A DNA stretch of 64,000 nt from Heterotrichella gracilis. Lineage: Eukaryota; Sar; Xanthophyceae; Tribonematales; Xanthonemataceae. Positions 45,155-56,377 of the stretch are shown here, piece after piece; positions within the stretch are counted from its first letter, which is position 1, and each line of letters opens with the position of its first letter. Position numbers and translations under genes: made by a program. The stretch is taken from the NCBI GenBank assembly GCA_032358255.1, contig JAULBX010022963.1, positions 1 to 64,000 on the forward strand, read 5' to 3'. The notes beneath the pieces are model-generated. The model had not been told where the DNA came from. It did not search any database and saw only the letters and a program-made list of their open reading frames with translations.

Positions 45155-48100
45155 TTATTGTGTAACCTCATCAGCGAAAGCCTGTATCAAGGTAGTGCCG
45201 CTGATTATCTTGGTTGTAACAACCACAAACTGATAGGGGAACCCAGGCTGCGAGCTGAGGAAGCGCAGCGCAGACGCCTCGGCAAACGTGATGCCGCCAA
45301 TCAGCACCACAACCACCACCTTCTTGCTCCCTGCACACAGCCAGATCACCACTCAGTGTTGCACACCACACACACGCAGCAGGGTTTGCCGGGGTTGTCC
45401 TGCTGGAATCATTCATGCATGGTACCAAACACCACCATGCTGCCCATTAAAGCAGCTGCATATCAGTGGTTGGCCCAGGTTCTCCTGTGAACCCTACCTG
45501 CTTGCACCTTCCTTCCTCCCCCAAGGCCGTTGTCGTCATCGTGCTGCACCACATCAAAGCTGGGACCAGGCAGCAGCCGCAGCGCATCCTCCAGCGCCGC
45601 CCAGCCGCCCTTCAGCGCCTGCACGCGTTTAGGATTTAGGGCAAAAACTAAACACATGCCGCGCCCTAGCGCTGCCACCTCACAAGCACGGCATGGCCAC
45701 TCACACCCACAAACCTGCCTGACCGAGACGTACCACAGCGCTCGTGCCACCCCTCATAACACGTGCCCATGCACAGAATTCCTGGTCCTCTAGTATTCAT
45801 ACCCCAAATGGCATTGGGCACCCACCGAGGTGGGCAGCGCTCCAAATCGCACCGCCGGCCTGGCCAAGGGTAACAGGATACAAAATAGTCCTATAATTAT
45901 TTTATTTATTACCCTTGGCATAGCCCAGCCATGCACCCACCTGCTCCACTATCCGGATTGTGAGCGGCGCGTATCCAGAGTATGTGTATGCGATGTCATC
46001 CGGCTGTCGGTCATCCAAGCTGTCCACCACCAATCGAAATGCGCGCTTGACGGCGGAGAAGTTGCCGCGGCCGCTGTCCTGCCGCCGCAGCATGCCTGCA
46101 ACGGGCAAAACCCATGGAAGGGAGAAGGGGATGACAAGGTAGGAAGAAGGAGATGAGGGGGACGGGTACGCATTGGACCACTTTTGGCATGCGCAACCGC
46201 TGCTCCTGCCCCCTGAAAATCCCGCCTTAGACCTGTTGGATGCCACTCCATGCACCTCACATGCACCCCCCCCACCACCTGCCCCATCGCCCCCCTTCCC
46301 ACCCACCCCCCACCCCCCACCCCCGCGCCCCACCTGCCGTCTGCAGCGCCGACAGCGTGAGCATGTGTTGGTGGCCGTAGGTGATGAGGAAGGTGCGGCA
46401 CAGGCCCCCGTGGTGCTTCTTGGGGATGCCCCCCTGGGTGAGGGACAGCAGGCACAGCAGGCGCAGCACCACGCTGGCGTCCTCCCCACCAACCATCATC
46501 TCCTGCGCACGGGTAGGTACACATGGTGGCTAGAAGGGGCAAATACTGTTTACTGTCTAGGGTTTAGGTGTGGTGGGGGAGAAGAGCATGTGGACCCTAT
46601 GCGAGGCTGTGCAGGCGGGTGCACGAGAAGGCGTGGCAGGAGGGACCTCGGCCAGATGGGTGAGGGACAGCAGGCACAGGAGGTGCAGCACCACAATGGC
46701 GTCCTCCCCACCAACCATCATCTCCTGCACAGGGTTTTTTACTCAAACACGGTGCAGGGGTTTGACAAGGGCGGGAAGGACCCCATGTGAGAGGCAAAAT
46801 ATGTAAGCGGAAGCATAGCCCCATCCACCCCCCCCATCGCCGCCGCCACATCTATGGAGTGCCCCACTATGTGCCTGCATAAAAGCTTGACAACGCTTCC
46901 CCCCCCCTCCCCATCCCCCACCTCTATCGTCTCCGCAGCCGCATCCGTGGAGTGTCCCTCTATAAGCTCCTGCTCCACCCCAATCCTGGCCCTAAAATTA
47001 GGGTTGGATGTGGCCTGCTTGACCAGGTCAGCCAGGTTGACGTGGCGGGTGAGCACAGGCAGGGACTTGAGCTGGGAGGCAAAGTCGCGCAGCTGCGAGA
47101 TGCTCTTGTCGGTCTGCTTGGACTCCTGCGGGGTGGGTGGTAGTAGTGGGTGGTGGGTGGTGGGAGGTGTGTGGGTAAATGAGGAATGGATCAGGGCGCG
47201 GAAGGGTTTATTTTTGTGTGGGTATGTGGGGTACCCTGCATACCAGCGCAGCAAACTGTGCATCTTTGCAAAACAACCCGCACATTCCAATTCATCCCGG
47301 GGCCGTAGCTTGTTCATCTAGCGCACTGGTGCACCCCACCGCATGCGTGGGCACCCACCTATACCACCCACCCCGCCCAGTACTCACCCCACCCCATGCA
47401 CACCCACCTGGTACCCGCTGTGTATGGTCTTGGTTTGCTCCGCCAGCTTGGAGCCCACAGCCGCAAAGCTGAGGTCACGCAGGGGGGAAAACACGGGGTC
47501 ACTGGAATTGAGGGGGACCTTCTGGCGCTGGCCCCCACCCGCATCCACCTGAGGGCAGAGACAGGGGTTGGGTGAGGGATGGTGCAATCATCAATGCCAT
47601 GGGTCATCTCTGTATGTGCGAGTGCGATCATCAATGCATCCTGATCCATCAGCTGAGACAGTGTACCCAACAGAAGGGACTCCCAAAGCCACGCCCCTAC
47701 CTCAGCACAACCACTGAGGTTCAAGGGTCGCCCCCAACTGCCCGAGCACCAAGCGACGAGGGGTCTTCCACACTTGCACAGATATGCGAGATACGAAGGT
47801 TTCCCGCACTGGCAAGACAACAAGAAACTTCAGGGTTTTTTCTCACCTGCACAAACCCGTTTGTTACCCCCAGCACCTCGTCCAGCAGCCCCTCATATGT
47901 GAGCTGCGTGCATATGGGCGTCACCAGATCTAGCTCCCGGTCAAGCAGGATCATGCTGTGGATGGGGCCCATGCCTGAACGCAACAACACGATTGAATCA
48001 GACTTCGTTTGAATTGATGACATTGTAATTGTAAGATTGATTTCGTTTCCATCTAATCTATAATAGACATATTTTGATAACAAGAAGTATCGCAACAAAG

Positions 48101-50729
48101 AGGGGGTCGCTTATGAAATTTCTTGAACTTACATATACGCTATGTACCATTTTAATTGCTAATTTACTCTCAAAATTCCACTGCCACAGCCGCGCCACCC
48201 TCCTCCCCACCTGCGCCCGACAACTCCCCCCCTTGCTCCCGCCGCATGCGCAGCATCATGTCCTTCACAGCAGCAGCGCGCACCCCCTTGCCCCGCAGGT
48301 GCGCCACCACACCCCACTCCCGCTGCAGGTGCATGAGGGCGCGCGCCACGTAGAACAGGCTGGTGGTGTCGCCATGCACTGCGAGCTCCTGTGGGGTTGG
48401 TGGATGTGGGGTGTGGGGGGTCGCATGCAGTGGCGGTGGTGGTGTGGGTGCAGGGGCGGGTGTTGGTGCAGGTGGGATGAGGCCTTGCGCAATGGCAGTA
48501 GCCAACGTAATGGCACTGCAATTTAAGTCAATGGCCGTTACCCAGTGTCTTACACACCCAATGCAAAGTGCCATTGGTAGGTGCGTTAGGTGGAGTCCTT
48601 CCTCACACAGGGTAATAAGATAAGGTTAGATAATGTGAAGTCCTAATATTATCTGATTACCCTTGCTCGCACAATGCCGTATGGACGGTGCCTCAGGTGA
48701 GGAACATGCACCTCTGGGGATGGTGCAGACTTCAGTTGAAAACCCCAAACCCTAAACCCTACCGGCAGCGCCGACCCCAGCTCCAGCGACAGCAGGTCGT
48801 TCTCAAACGGGATGAGGTCCAGCGGGAACTCGCCAAGTGTCACGTCAGCAGCCACGCCCTCCTCTTGGAACACCCGCTGGCACACGATGGTCTGGCGGGG
48901 CATGAAGAAGACAGCGATGTCAGGGTGGTGGCCGGACCTGGGAGTGAGGAGGGGAATGGCGCAGGGGGTAGGTGGGGATTGGGTATAGGGGTGTCAAAGT
49001 GGGGGTTGGCCGGATCTGGCAGGGGTGGGGAGGTGGTGGATGGGCCGGAGGGGGGCCACATGCATGAACTCCATCACCCATGTTCATGCGCAGCAATGGC
49101 AGCTGCAAGGTGTGCATCGGCATGTCATGGAGCCCACCATGCACAACTTGCACATGATGTGGAGTGCAGGCATGTGGGCTGGGTGTACCAATGCCCGCCT
49201 GTGCCTGGCCTTGATCTGCACCATGGTGCGCCGTGAGGAGGCCACATCAGCCCTAGCCATCACCCACCAAACCCTCCGCTAGGGTCAGCACCCCGCTCAA
49301 AACCCTAGGTGACCCTTACTGCTGCATAGTGGTGGGCATGAGGAGGCCACATCAGACCTAGCCATCACCCACCTCCCGTCTCATGTGAGGCGTGCTTAGG
49401 CTGCCATGCACTGCACCAGGGGTATAGTAATAATACTAACTATTAGTATTGTTAGTATACCCCTGACTGCACCCTTGTGTCACGTGGGCATGATGGGGAG
49501 TACAGGCTCAGTAAACGGGGTGCAACAAGTCCAGCCTTCCTCTCACATGCCACACTCCCGTCATGTGCATGATGGTGCATGCCCAATATTGCGTTCACAT
49601 GACGCACTCCTCAGCATGGATGCAGTGCTGCATGTCCCACCACAATCCAACATTGTGTGCCCATGCCGCACACCCCATAATGTAAGTCACGGTGCATGGC
49701 CAAGATTGCCTACACATGCCGCATTCCCCATCGTGTGTCTAACGGTGCATGCTCAAAATCGCGTTCACATGCAGCACTCTCCATCATGTGCATACTGCTG
49801 CATGCCCACCTGTGCGTGGCCTTGATCTGCTCCACGATGAGCTGTGCATTGGCAATCTCAGACCTGGCCAGGTAGATGACGGTTTTGATGTCGGTGTCAC
49901 CCAGTGCCTCTGGGCCAAGGTGGTGCAGCCTGTGGGTGGGGATGCTGATGGCGCTGTGCGGTACCGTGTCGGGTGCGCGTTGGCCCCGGGATGCTATCTT
50001 GTATTCATATGATTGGTTGTGTTAAATAAGCGGTAAGGCATTATGAGGTCCAGTGAACTTATCACATAGACGCTAGCATGTGCATGGTCAAGTGTACCGC
50101 CGGCCCACTGGTTGATGCTAGCACGCCATTTGGTGGCACGGCATGACATTGCGTTGCATGGCATGGCGAGGCATGGCATGACATGGCGGGCATGATTGGT
50201 GGGTGACGCCATGCGTGCCACGTACTGCTCCACTCCATGCTCCCTCAGGATGGGCACCTCTGCGATGTAGCCAAGGAAACCGCTGATCTTGGGGTCTAAC
50301 ACTAGCACCTTCTTGCCCCGCCGCTGCACCAAACCACAGCCCTCGCTCATGGTCCATGACTTGGGTTTTTTATCAAGGATACCGTACTGAGGTATATTAT
50401 CTTATTGAGAGTGCAAGTAGAGGTCACCCGCAAGGTGGAGTGGACAACACAAGCCAGCGGTGTTTGCAGTGCAGGGTGCGGCATGGGTGCCTGCCACTCA
50501 CCGAGTCTAGCAAGTCGATAAGCTGCTTGCGGGCTGTATCCCTGCAGCAACAAACTTGGTTAAGGACAGTTCACGTGCTATACGTGTGCCACATACTTCT
50601 GTCTGAGTTGAACCTGCTCTATGACTGTCTGGCCAGAGAAAAAATGCATGCCCCTTACCTCAGCCTCCCCAGGTGCAAGGGGCCCTTGTCGAACAGTGGC
50701 AGCAGGCCTGCCATGCTGCTATCCGTCAT
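45155..50729 (-). CDS. VPS33: VPS33, Sec1/Munc18 subunit of HOPS/CORVET
   Basis: SM protein that templates SNARE assembly in the HOPS/CORVET tethers at vacuole and endosome. Exons in transcription order: 50729-50659, 50541-50502, 50323-50226, 49929-49810, 48937-48763, 48388-48211, 47974-47847, 47548-47408, 47125-46922, 46502-46334, 46095-45941, 45618-45498, 45330-45155; 591 aa, the usual size, and every phase agrees. Seen: TARKQLIDLLDS, KKVLVLDPKISGFLGYIAE, RQTIVCQRVFQEEGV, FPLDLIPFENDLLSLE, the SM signature LLDRELDLVTPICTQLTYEG, and the C-terminal VVVVLIGGITFAEASALRFL with FVVVTTKIISG. Intron 5 opens with GTAGGGTTTAGGGTTT, so a telomere-like run supplies the donor. Introns 4 and 9 carry copies of exon edges. 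Confidence 0.92.
46436..46734 (-). repeat. Duplicated acceptor edge and head of VPS33 exon 10
   Basis: The head of exon 10 with its acceptor (46436-46513) recurs at 46658-46734 at an estimated 90% identity over about 75 bp. On the minus strand the copy keeps an acceptor (GTGCAG) and an open frame (EMMVGGEDAIVVLHLLCLLS), so it could act as an alternative acceptor. A TTTAGGTG-like bit at 46558-46568 lies between the copies. Confidence 0.85.
46824..46975 (-). repeat. Copy of the VPS33 exon 9 donor edge
   Basis: CCATCGCCGCCGCCACATCT and TGGAGTGCCCCACTAT at 46828-46863 repeat the exon 9 end at 46924-46965 (ATCGTCTCCGCAGCCGCATC, TGGAGTGTCCCTCTAT). The copy lies in the intron just beyond the real donor. 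Confidence 0.65.
49187..49840 (-). repeat. Minisatellite and distal copy of the VPS33 exon 4 donor edge
   Basis: From about 49543 to 49808 a degenerate unit of 53-63 bp (core CACATGC.GCACTCC, ATCATGTGCAT, GGTGCATGCCCA) is repeated about five times and ends exactly at the exon 4 donor. A distal copy of the exon 4 edge itself (TGCCCGCCTGTGCCTGGCCT then TGATCTGC) lies at 49187-49222, matching 49803-49835. Confidence 0.7.
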
Positions 50730-52105
50730 TCACAGCTTTAAGAAGTCATGTTGTGGGTCCTGTTGAGCACCACCTAGCGAGCACCGTATTATGCATGACC
50801 TGCATATGCATGCATTGCAGAATGGGTGTGACCACCCACGGGAAGTTGAGCTGTATGTGATAACAATCGAAGAGAAAGAACGGGTCACACGTTTGCCATC
50901 AGCGTGGGTCGGGGTACCCTTACGTTAGGGACATCGCAAGTGGTCCAACAAGTGGCATGTGGGTGATGGCCAGGTGGTTTCCAGGCTGGTTGTTCAAACT
51001 GAGTGACAGGAATACTGGCACGGCGTAGAGTGTCGAACGACTCAACACGCCTACTGTTTTCCCCTTTACGTCTGAATGTTGAAAGCGTTCTTGGTTACCG
51101 AGGAAGTTTCCAAAGGGTTTAGTGGACAGGTGGCAACTTCCCGCCCTGTGCCAGTCCACCTCGACTCAGTTTTTGGCCCAAGTTGACTCATATGGGCAAG
51201 CACCTCGTCCAGCAGCCCACAAAGTCAAAAACTTACTCGTCGAGCCCTGTGCAACCTGTCCAGTCTGTCTGATCCACCACCCAGTTCCACCCAAAAAGGA
51301 TTGCCAAACCGTGGATTCCGTCGGGCCACGAAAACAGTCGCCAGTGCGCGTTGATTGTGTGTATGGCTACCAACTGAAGATACTAATCACCGGTTTGGGA
51401 AGGGCTTTGCGTAGATCTTCAGGCTGGCTCTTGTCCTTAAGTTATAAAGGGGCCTCGAGCTTCCTCTGTTTGCGTAGCAGTAGAACCCTCTGCTGGCCAG
51501 CCGACCTGCAGGCGTTCAAATGCCCTAACCCAACGCTGGGACTGGGGCTGGCAACCATGAGGGGTAAGCTGCTTTGCACGCTTTGAACATGCTTCGGAGT
51601 AGTGGGAGTAAACGGCTGCTTGATGGCCCACAAGCTGGCCAAACCCACGTGCACCGCATTGCATCTATCCCCCTAAACTTTGCCCTCAGGGTTGCAACTA
51701 CATTCACAGTCAGCAACTGGGTCGATCGAACCACTCTTGCCACTAGGGAGACACAGGAAGTCGGGATGAGGTGTTGAGCTGCACTGCTATACTGCCACAG
51801 GCGAATTGAACACCCACCCAGCTGTCTGCAAAATACATGCAATAGGGACAAGCTTGATTGTTGGTGTTACCAGTACTGCCTTGCAAGGGCTAGTTCAGGA
51901 AAGGAGAACTTGGATTTTTCTTCGCAGCTCGTGGGCAGTTATCTTACCGTGCTGGTGCTTCCTTGTTTCAAACGGCTTGTTGTCAAAACCTGAACCTGTG
52001 CTTGGAGCTTGCACCTGTAGTTAATTCCCACAACCGGTTATAAACCTGGAACTGCAGCAACCTGAGGCTGGCATGGCTCACGTGGTGACGTTGCACTGCA
52101 CGCAG
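50730..52105. other. Intergenic, VPS33 upstream region
   Basis: 1.4 kb between the start of VPS33 and the first recognisable exon of the amidohydrolase; a missing first exon of the latter may lie here. TGCATATGCATGCATTGCA lies at 50800-50819. Open frames (51122-51586 plus, 51525-51851 minus) have no known domain. Confidence 0.4.
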
Positions 52106-54978
52106 GGTTTGCACTGCGCTGCGTAGCGGCGCTCTACTTGGTTGTGGTGTACGCATCTACTATACCGCCAGGGGAGGGACAGGAGCCCATCACAGCATAC
52201 TTGGATTCCTCAGCTGGGATTGAGGACTGGATCATCGGCATCAGGAGGCAGCTACATCAATGGCCAGAGCTGATGTATGAGGAGCGGAAGACCAGCACAA
52301 CTATCCGCCAGTACTTGACAGAACTGGGCATCCCATTCCAGTACGTGCCCGTGGTGCCTCCTCCCTAAAACCTTTACAATTACCAGGTTGATGGTACAGA
52401 ATGGATGCGTGGTTACGTGCATTCCAGAACTGCAGCCGAGTTGACGGTCAGCCTTGCACCAGCACGCGCCACTCACCTCTGTCCTGGCGCTGGTTCCACC
52501 GTTTCTGAGTCTCTTGTGCAGCTGTGTTTGCAGAGTCAAACATCCTCCTGCACCTCATTCCGCAGGTTCCCGGTCGCCAGCACCGGAATAGTGGCGAGCA
52601 TCGGGACAGGTACGCCGATCGTGGCGCTCCGGGCGGACATGGATGCCCTGCCCATCAAAGAGCTGAATGAAGTGGAGTACAAGAGCCGGGTGGACGGCAA
52701 GATGCACGCCTGTGGGCACGACGCGCACATCGCCATGCTGCTGGGTGCTGCGCGGCTGCTGAAGGAGCGGGAGCACTTGCTCAAGGGGACGGTGAAGCTG
52801 ATGTTTCAGCCGGCTGAGGAGGGCGGGGCGGGTGGGGATGTCATGGTGAAGGAAGGTGAGCGCCCACAGGGTGTTGATGCCTGGCGAAGGGTGTGAGCAT
52901 GAGAGCCCTGTATTTGCAGTGACTTGAGGGGGTTGCGGATTAGATGACCTGATTTGGTGCAACATGGCCTATGGCGCAACATGGCCATGCAGCAGCGATG
53001 CCAGGTGAAGCGAAATTGTTGACAGTGCAAATTGATTCGCTCAGGTGCTTTGAAGGACGTGGATGGTGCCTTTGGGATGCACCTGTGGCCCACACTGCCA
53101 TCGGGGACCATCGCGACAAAGACAGGGACTATCATGGCGGGCACCATCCAATTCGACGTCAAGATCATTGGGCGGGGCGGGCATGCGGCCATGCCCCACC
53201 TGAATGTCGACCCGGTGGTTGCGGCATCTGCCACGATCACTGCGCTACAGGTGTGTGTGGCTCTTTGTCAGATGAAAAATGCAGCGCATGTCCAAGTAAT
53301 GATGCCATGCACTATACCATCGTTGAGGATGGGTGGCAGGACCACTGGCATGCTGCTGCATTGAATTCCCAAGGGAAGTTTGTTCATGCCTCCTGCGGCG
53401 CCTGCATTCATGTCTATGTACAATCTCAGGCCTTGTCCACGTGATCACCATGGCTAGCAGGTGCTCAATGCTGCTTCGTTGGGTTCCATCCCTTCAAATG
53501 CCATCCCAAGCGCATCCGCTGGTTGCAAATGTGAATCTTGAACCACTGTCTCAAACCCGCCATTTTTATCTGTTGCAGACGCTGGTTTCACGCGAGACCT
53601 CCCCGCTCTCCTCAGCGGTGGTCAGCGTCACCCGCCTCACCGCTGGCACTGCGTACAACATCATACCAGACAGCGTCACGTTCGGGGGCACGCTGCGTTC
53701 GCTCACAAATGAGGGCATGCAGCACTTGATGCAGCGACTAGCCACGGTACGCCGCCGAAATTAGAAAAAAAAAACACCGAAATTAGAAGAAAAAAACCGA
53801 ATATAACACACTGAATAATTAATATTTATAGTTTTTTTCCAATATAAATAAATCCTGACTTGTCTTATGTAATGATTGATTGATCATTGCATTTTTTATT
53901 CCCAAAAATTTTGCCTGCTGCAACCCTGTCCTGAGTTGCAGCTTTGGCCCAAGGGCACTGGTGTGAGTCAGCTATGCCTGTAGTATGGCTGCTGGCGGAG
54001 GGCCTATGCAAACCTGATGATGTTGGCTGGTGCAGGTAGTGCAGCTGCAGGCGGTATCCTATGGATGCACCGCAGAGATTGATTGGATGCTGGACAGACA
54101 CCCCTACTACCCGCCAACAGTGAATGACCCACAGATGAGCCTGTTTGTCAAGCGCATCGGCACAAGGTACGTGTGGTGTCACATACTCACCAGTGATCAT
54201 CAAATCATCACACCATGTTCTCGTGACCATCAGCGGTGAGAGGGCTGATGGCACCGTGTGCAAATGACCACAGCCTGCATTCCTGTGCCCCGCCGCACTC
54301 ATGCACTGCACAGGCATCGCCACATTCGCATGGGCAGGATTAGCCCATGCTGGTACCCCCTGGCTGAGCCCCAACTTACCCCTTGCGAATGGACCTGCGC
54401 AGCTTTCAACTGTCTGCATGTATGCAAGGGGAATGTCCCGGCAGTTGTGTGCATTCCCAGGCTATTGGGACAAGGAACCTACAATCCCTAAGGTCTTACC
54501 CCTAACCACTTGTGCATTCCCAGGCTGCTGGGCAACAAGACGATGAGCTCTTGCTGGTTCCCCTTTGCCAAGCCTCACCTAGCCCCTTGCCCCTGCGAAT
54601 TGACCTGCGCAGCTTTCAAATCTCTGCATGCACACAAGGGAATGTCGATTCCTGTAGTTGCCTGCATCTGCATCAGGTCCCTAATTCCTCAACCCTAACC
54701 ATGTGTGCCTTTGCAGGCTGCTGGGGAACAAAACGATGGTGCTGGATGCCGAGGCCTCCCTGGCTGGCGAGGACTTTGCGTTCATCGGGCGGGAGGTGCC
54801 CGCCGCATTTCTGTTCCTGGGCATGCGCAACGAGAGCGCGGGCTCCACCCACGCGCTGCACACCCCCAGGTTCACAGTGGATGAGGGGGTGTTGAAGGTG
54901 GGGGCTGCGCTGCACACGGCGCTGGCAATGGAGTTCCTCAACACCTACCGCCCGATTACCCCCCGCGACGAGCTGTGA
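52106..54978 (+). CDS. ILR1-like amidohydrolase (M20 peptidase, IAA-amino acid hydrolase type)
   Basis: Metal-dependent amidohydrolase; plant ILR1/IAR3 relatives free auxin and jasmonate from amino acid conjugates in the ER. Exons: 52106-52340, 52566-52855, 53045-53250, 53579-53746, 54036-54166, 54717-54978; phases agree. Exon 1 opens after an acceptor-like CACGCAG with no ATG in frame, so a short upstream exon is missing. Its start codes a hydrophobic [16 protein letters not shown], a likely signal peptide. Metal and catalytic motifs: [62 protein letters not shown] and [10 protein letters not shown]. The chain ends PRDEL: a C-terminal RDEL is an ER-retention tetrapeptide, as KDEL/HDEL in plant ILR1s. 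The true substrate in an alga is unknown. Confidence 0.85.
54330..54740 (+). repeat. Tandem copies of the acceptor edge of amidohydrolase exon 6
   Basis: The acceptor and head of exon 6 (from 54706, GCAG then GCTGCTGGGGAACAAAACGA) is preceded by copies at 54451-54480 (CCCAG then GCTATTGGGACAAGGAAC) and 54513-54552 (CCCAG then GCTGCTGGGCAACAAGACGA). The repeat unit is larger, about 190 bp: CTTGCGAATGGACCTGCGCA near 54382 and CTGCGAATTGACCTGCGCAG near 54592 mark it. Confidence 0.8.
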
Positions 54979-56377
54979 GTGGGGTGAGCCGGGGCTCGGC
55001 GGGGACAGGTGGGGCCACAATGGATGCAGTCAGCGCCTGAGAGAGGGCTTTGGGGCTGGGTGTTTTCTTCACCCAGTGCCATGGGGGAGTGGATGTGCCA
55101 TGTGGCGATTTCGATTTTTGATTTGAGATTATCGTAGGACCCACACGCTACCAGAAGAGCATATTTCATAAGGGTGTGCTGTCTCTTTACCTCGTTTTCC
55201 CTTTCCGTAGCTGAGCTGAGTAGCTAAGTACGCAGTTTGCTGTGAACCCTGTCATAAGTGGGGAATGTGAACTTGATAACACAACTGGTTGTACTGCTGG
55301 CAATGATCGTACAGGACCTGGGCCAGATGCTACCATCGATAGTTTATCAAGCATTCCAGTGATACAGTTACAGGGAAGGTTTACAAGCGGGGCACCATGT
55401 GCACCAGCGGTGCAGTAAATCATAGAGTTAGTGCGTGACTTTAAATATTGCCCCAGTCTATTACATAGTAACTACAGGAGACGGGTTTGAGTACTGTATT
55501 GATCAGAAATACGCGAAGGACAAAACTGATCATTGCACATGTTTTTTCAAAATCGTTGAGGCAGCCCGCTCTGCCTTGCATTTGTTTGTCAACAGGCAGT
55601 GTAGTGCAGTGACTTCTTTCGTGTTTTCTTGAGTACGCACATCGCTCAACGGCTTTCTGCTACCCTCCGCATTGTTTACTGTATTATGAACTTGAGGCAA
55701 TTCCATTTTGCTTCCATGGTGTGAACGTGGCTGTTGGGACCCGGTCCAGCAACTGTGGCTGCGCCCTGGAAACATCTGCCACCAGTTATACTGCATACCC
55801 ATGCCGTGACGGCTGCAAAACTTGTGAGGTTTGTGATACACGCCGGTAATACATCACGCGTAAATGGATCATTCATCATCTAAGATTCGGAACAGACCAG
55901 GGTTGCGGCATTGCCAACCTGGAAGGATGCCTTGTCCTACAAAACCTCTTAGCACAGAGCACTGCAGGGCACAACGGTTCCTGTGTGTTTCGCCTAATTT
56001 CACTGTCCCCTTTCATCAACTGGTTGCGGTGTTGCAAAAGGTTCGGATTTAATTGTGCACCTGCATATGCATGCATTGCAATCATGATCACGTGCCCCTC
56101 TTATCGCCACGTGTAATGACTACGGGGGCAGTGGCCGAACACTGAAACTTTCAACTTCCAGGGTATCGTGATAAAGCTTTTCCAGACGGCTTGCCAAGCA
56201 CTCTATTTGCTTGTGCACAACACCAGCTGGCGCTACTCTGCGCCACCCTTTGCCGCCGAGGAAGCGTGCGCACCTTGCAGCACCTGTAGACTCCCTCGGG
56301 CCAGCACTCTCCCAGCAGCAGCACACCGCCGAGTAGGTAGCAGCCGGTGAGGGAGGCGACTCATTCTGCCAACGTGG
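54979..56377. other. Intergenic between the amidohydrolase and AFG1
   Basis: 1.4 kb between two genes on the same strand. TGCATATGCATGCATTGCA at 56064-56082 repeats exactly the sequence at 50800-50818. No gene is supported; open frames on both strands are shorter than 105 codons and match nothing. Confidence 0.4.

Noticed and set aside
49543-49808. CRISPR-like array
   Set aside because: Units are degenerate and contiguous with no constant repeat and unique spacers; a eukaryotic minisatellite.
51122-51851. Open frames of 108-154 codons on both strands
   Set aside because: Overlapping on both strands, no recognisable motif, no start context; left as intergenic.
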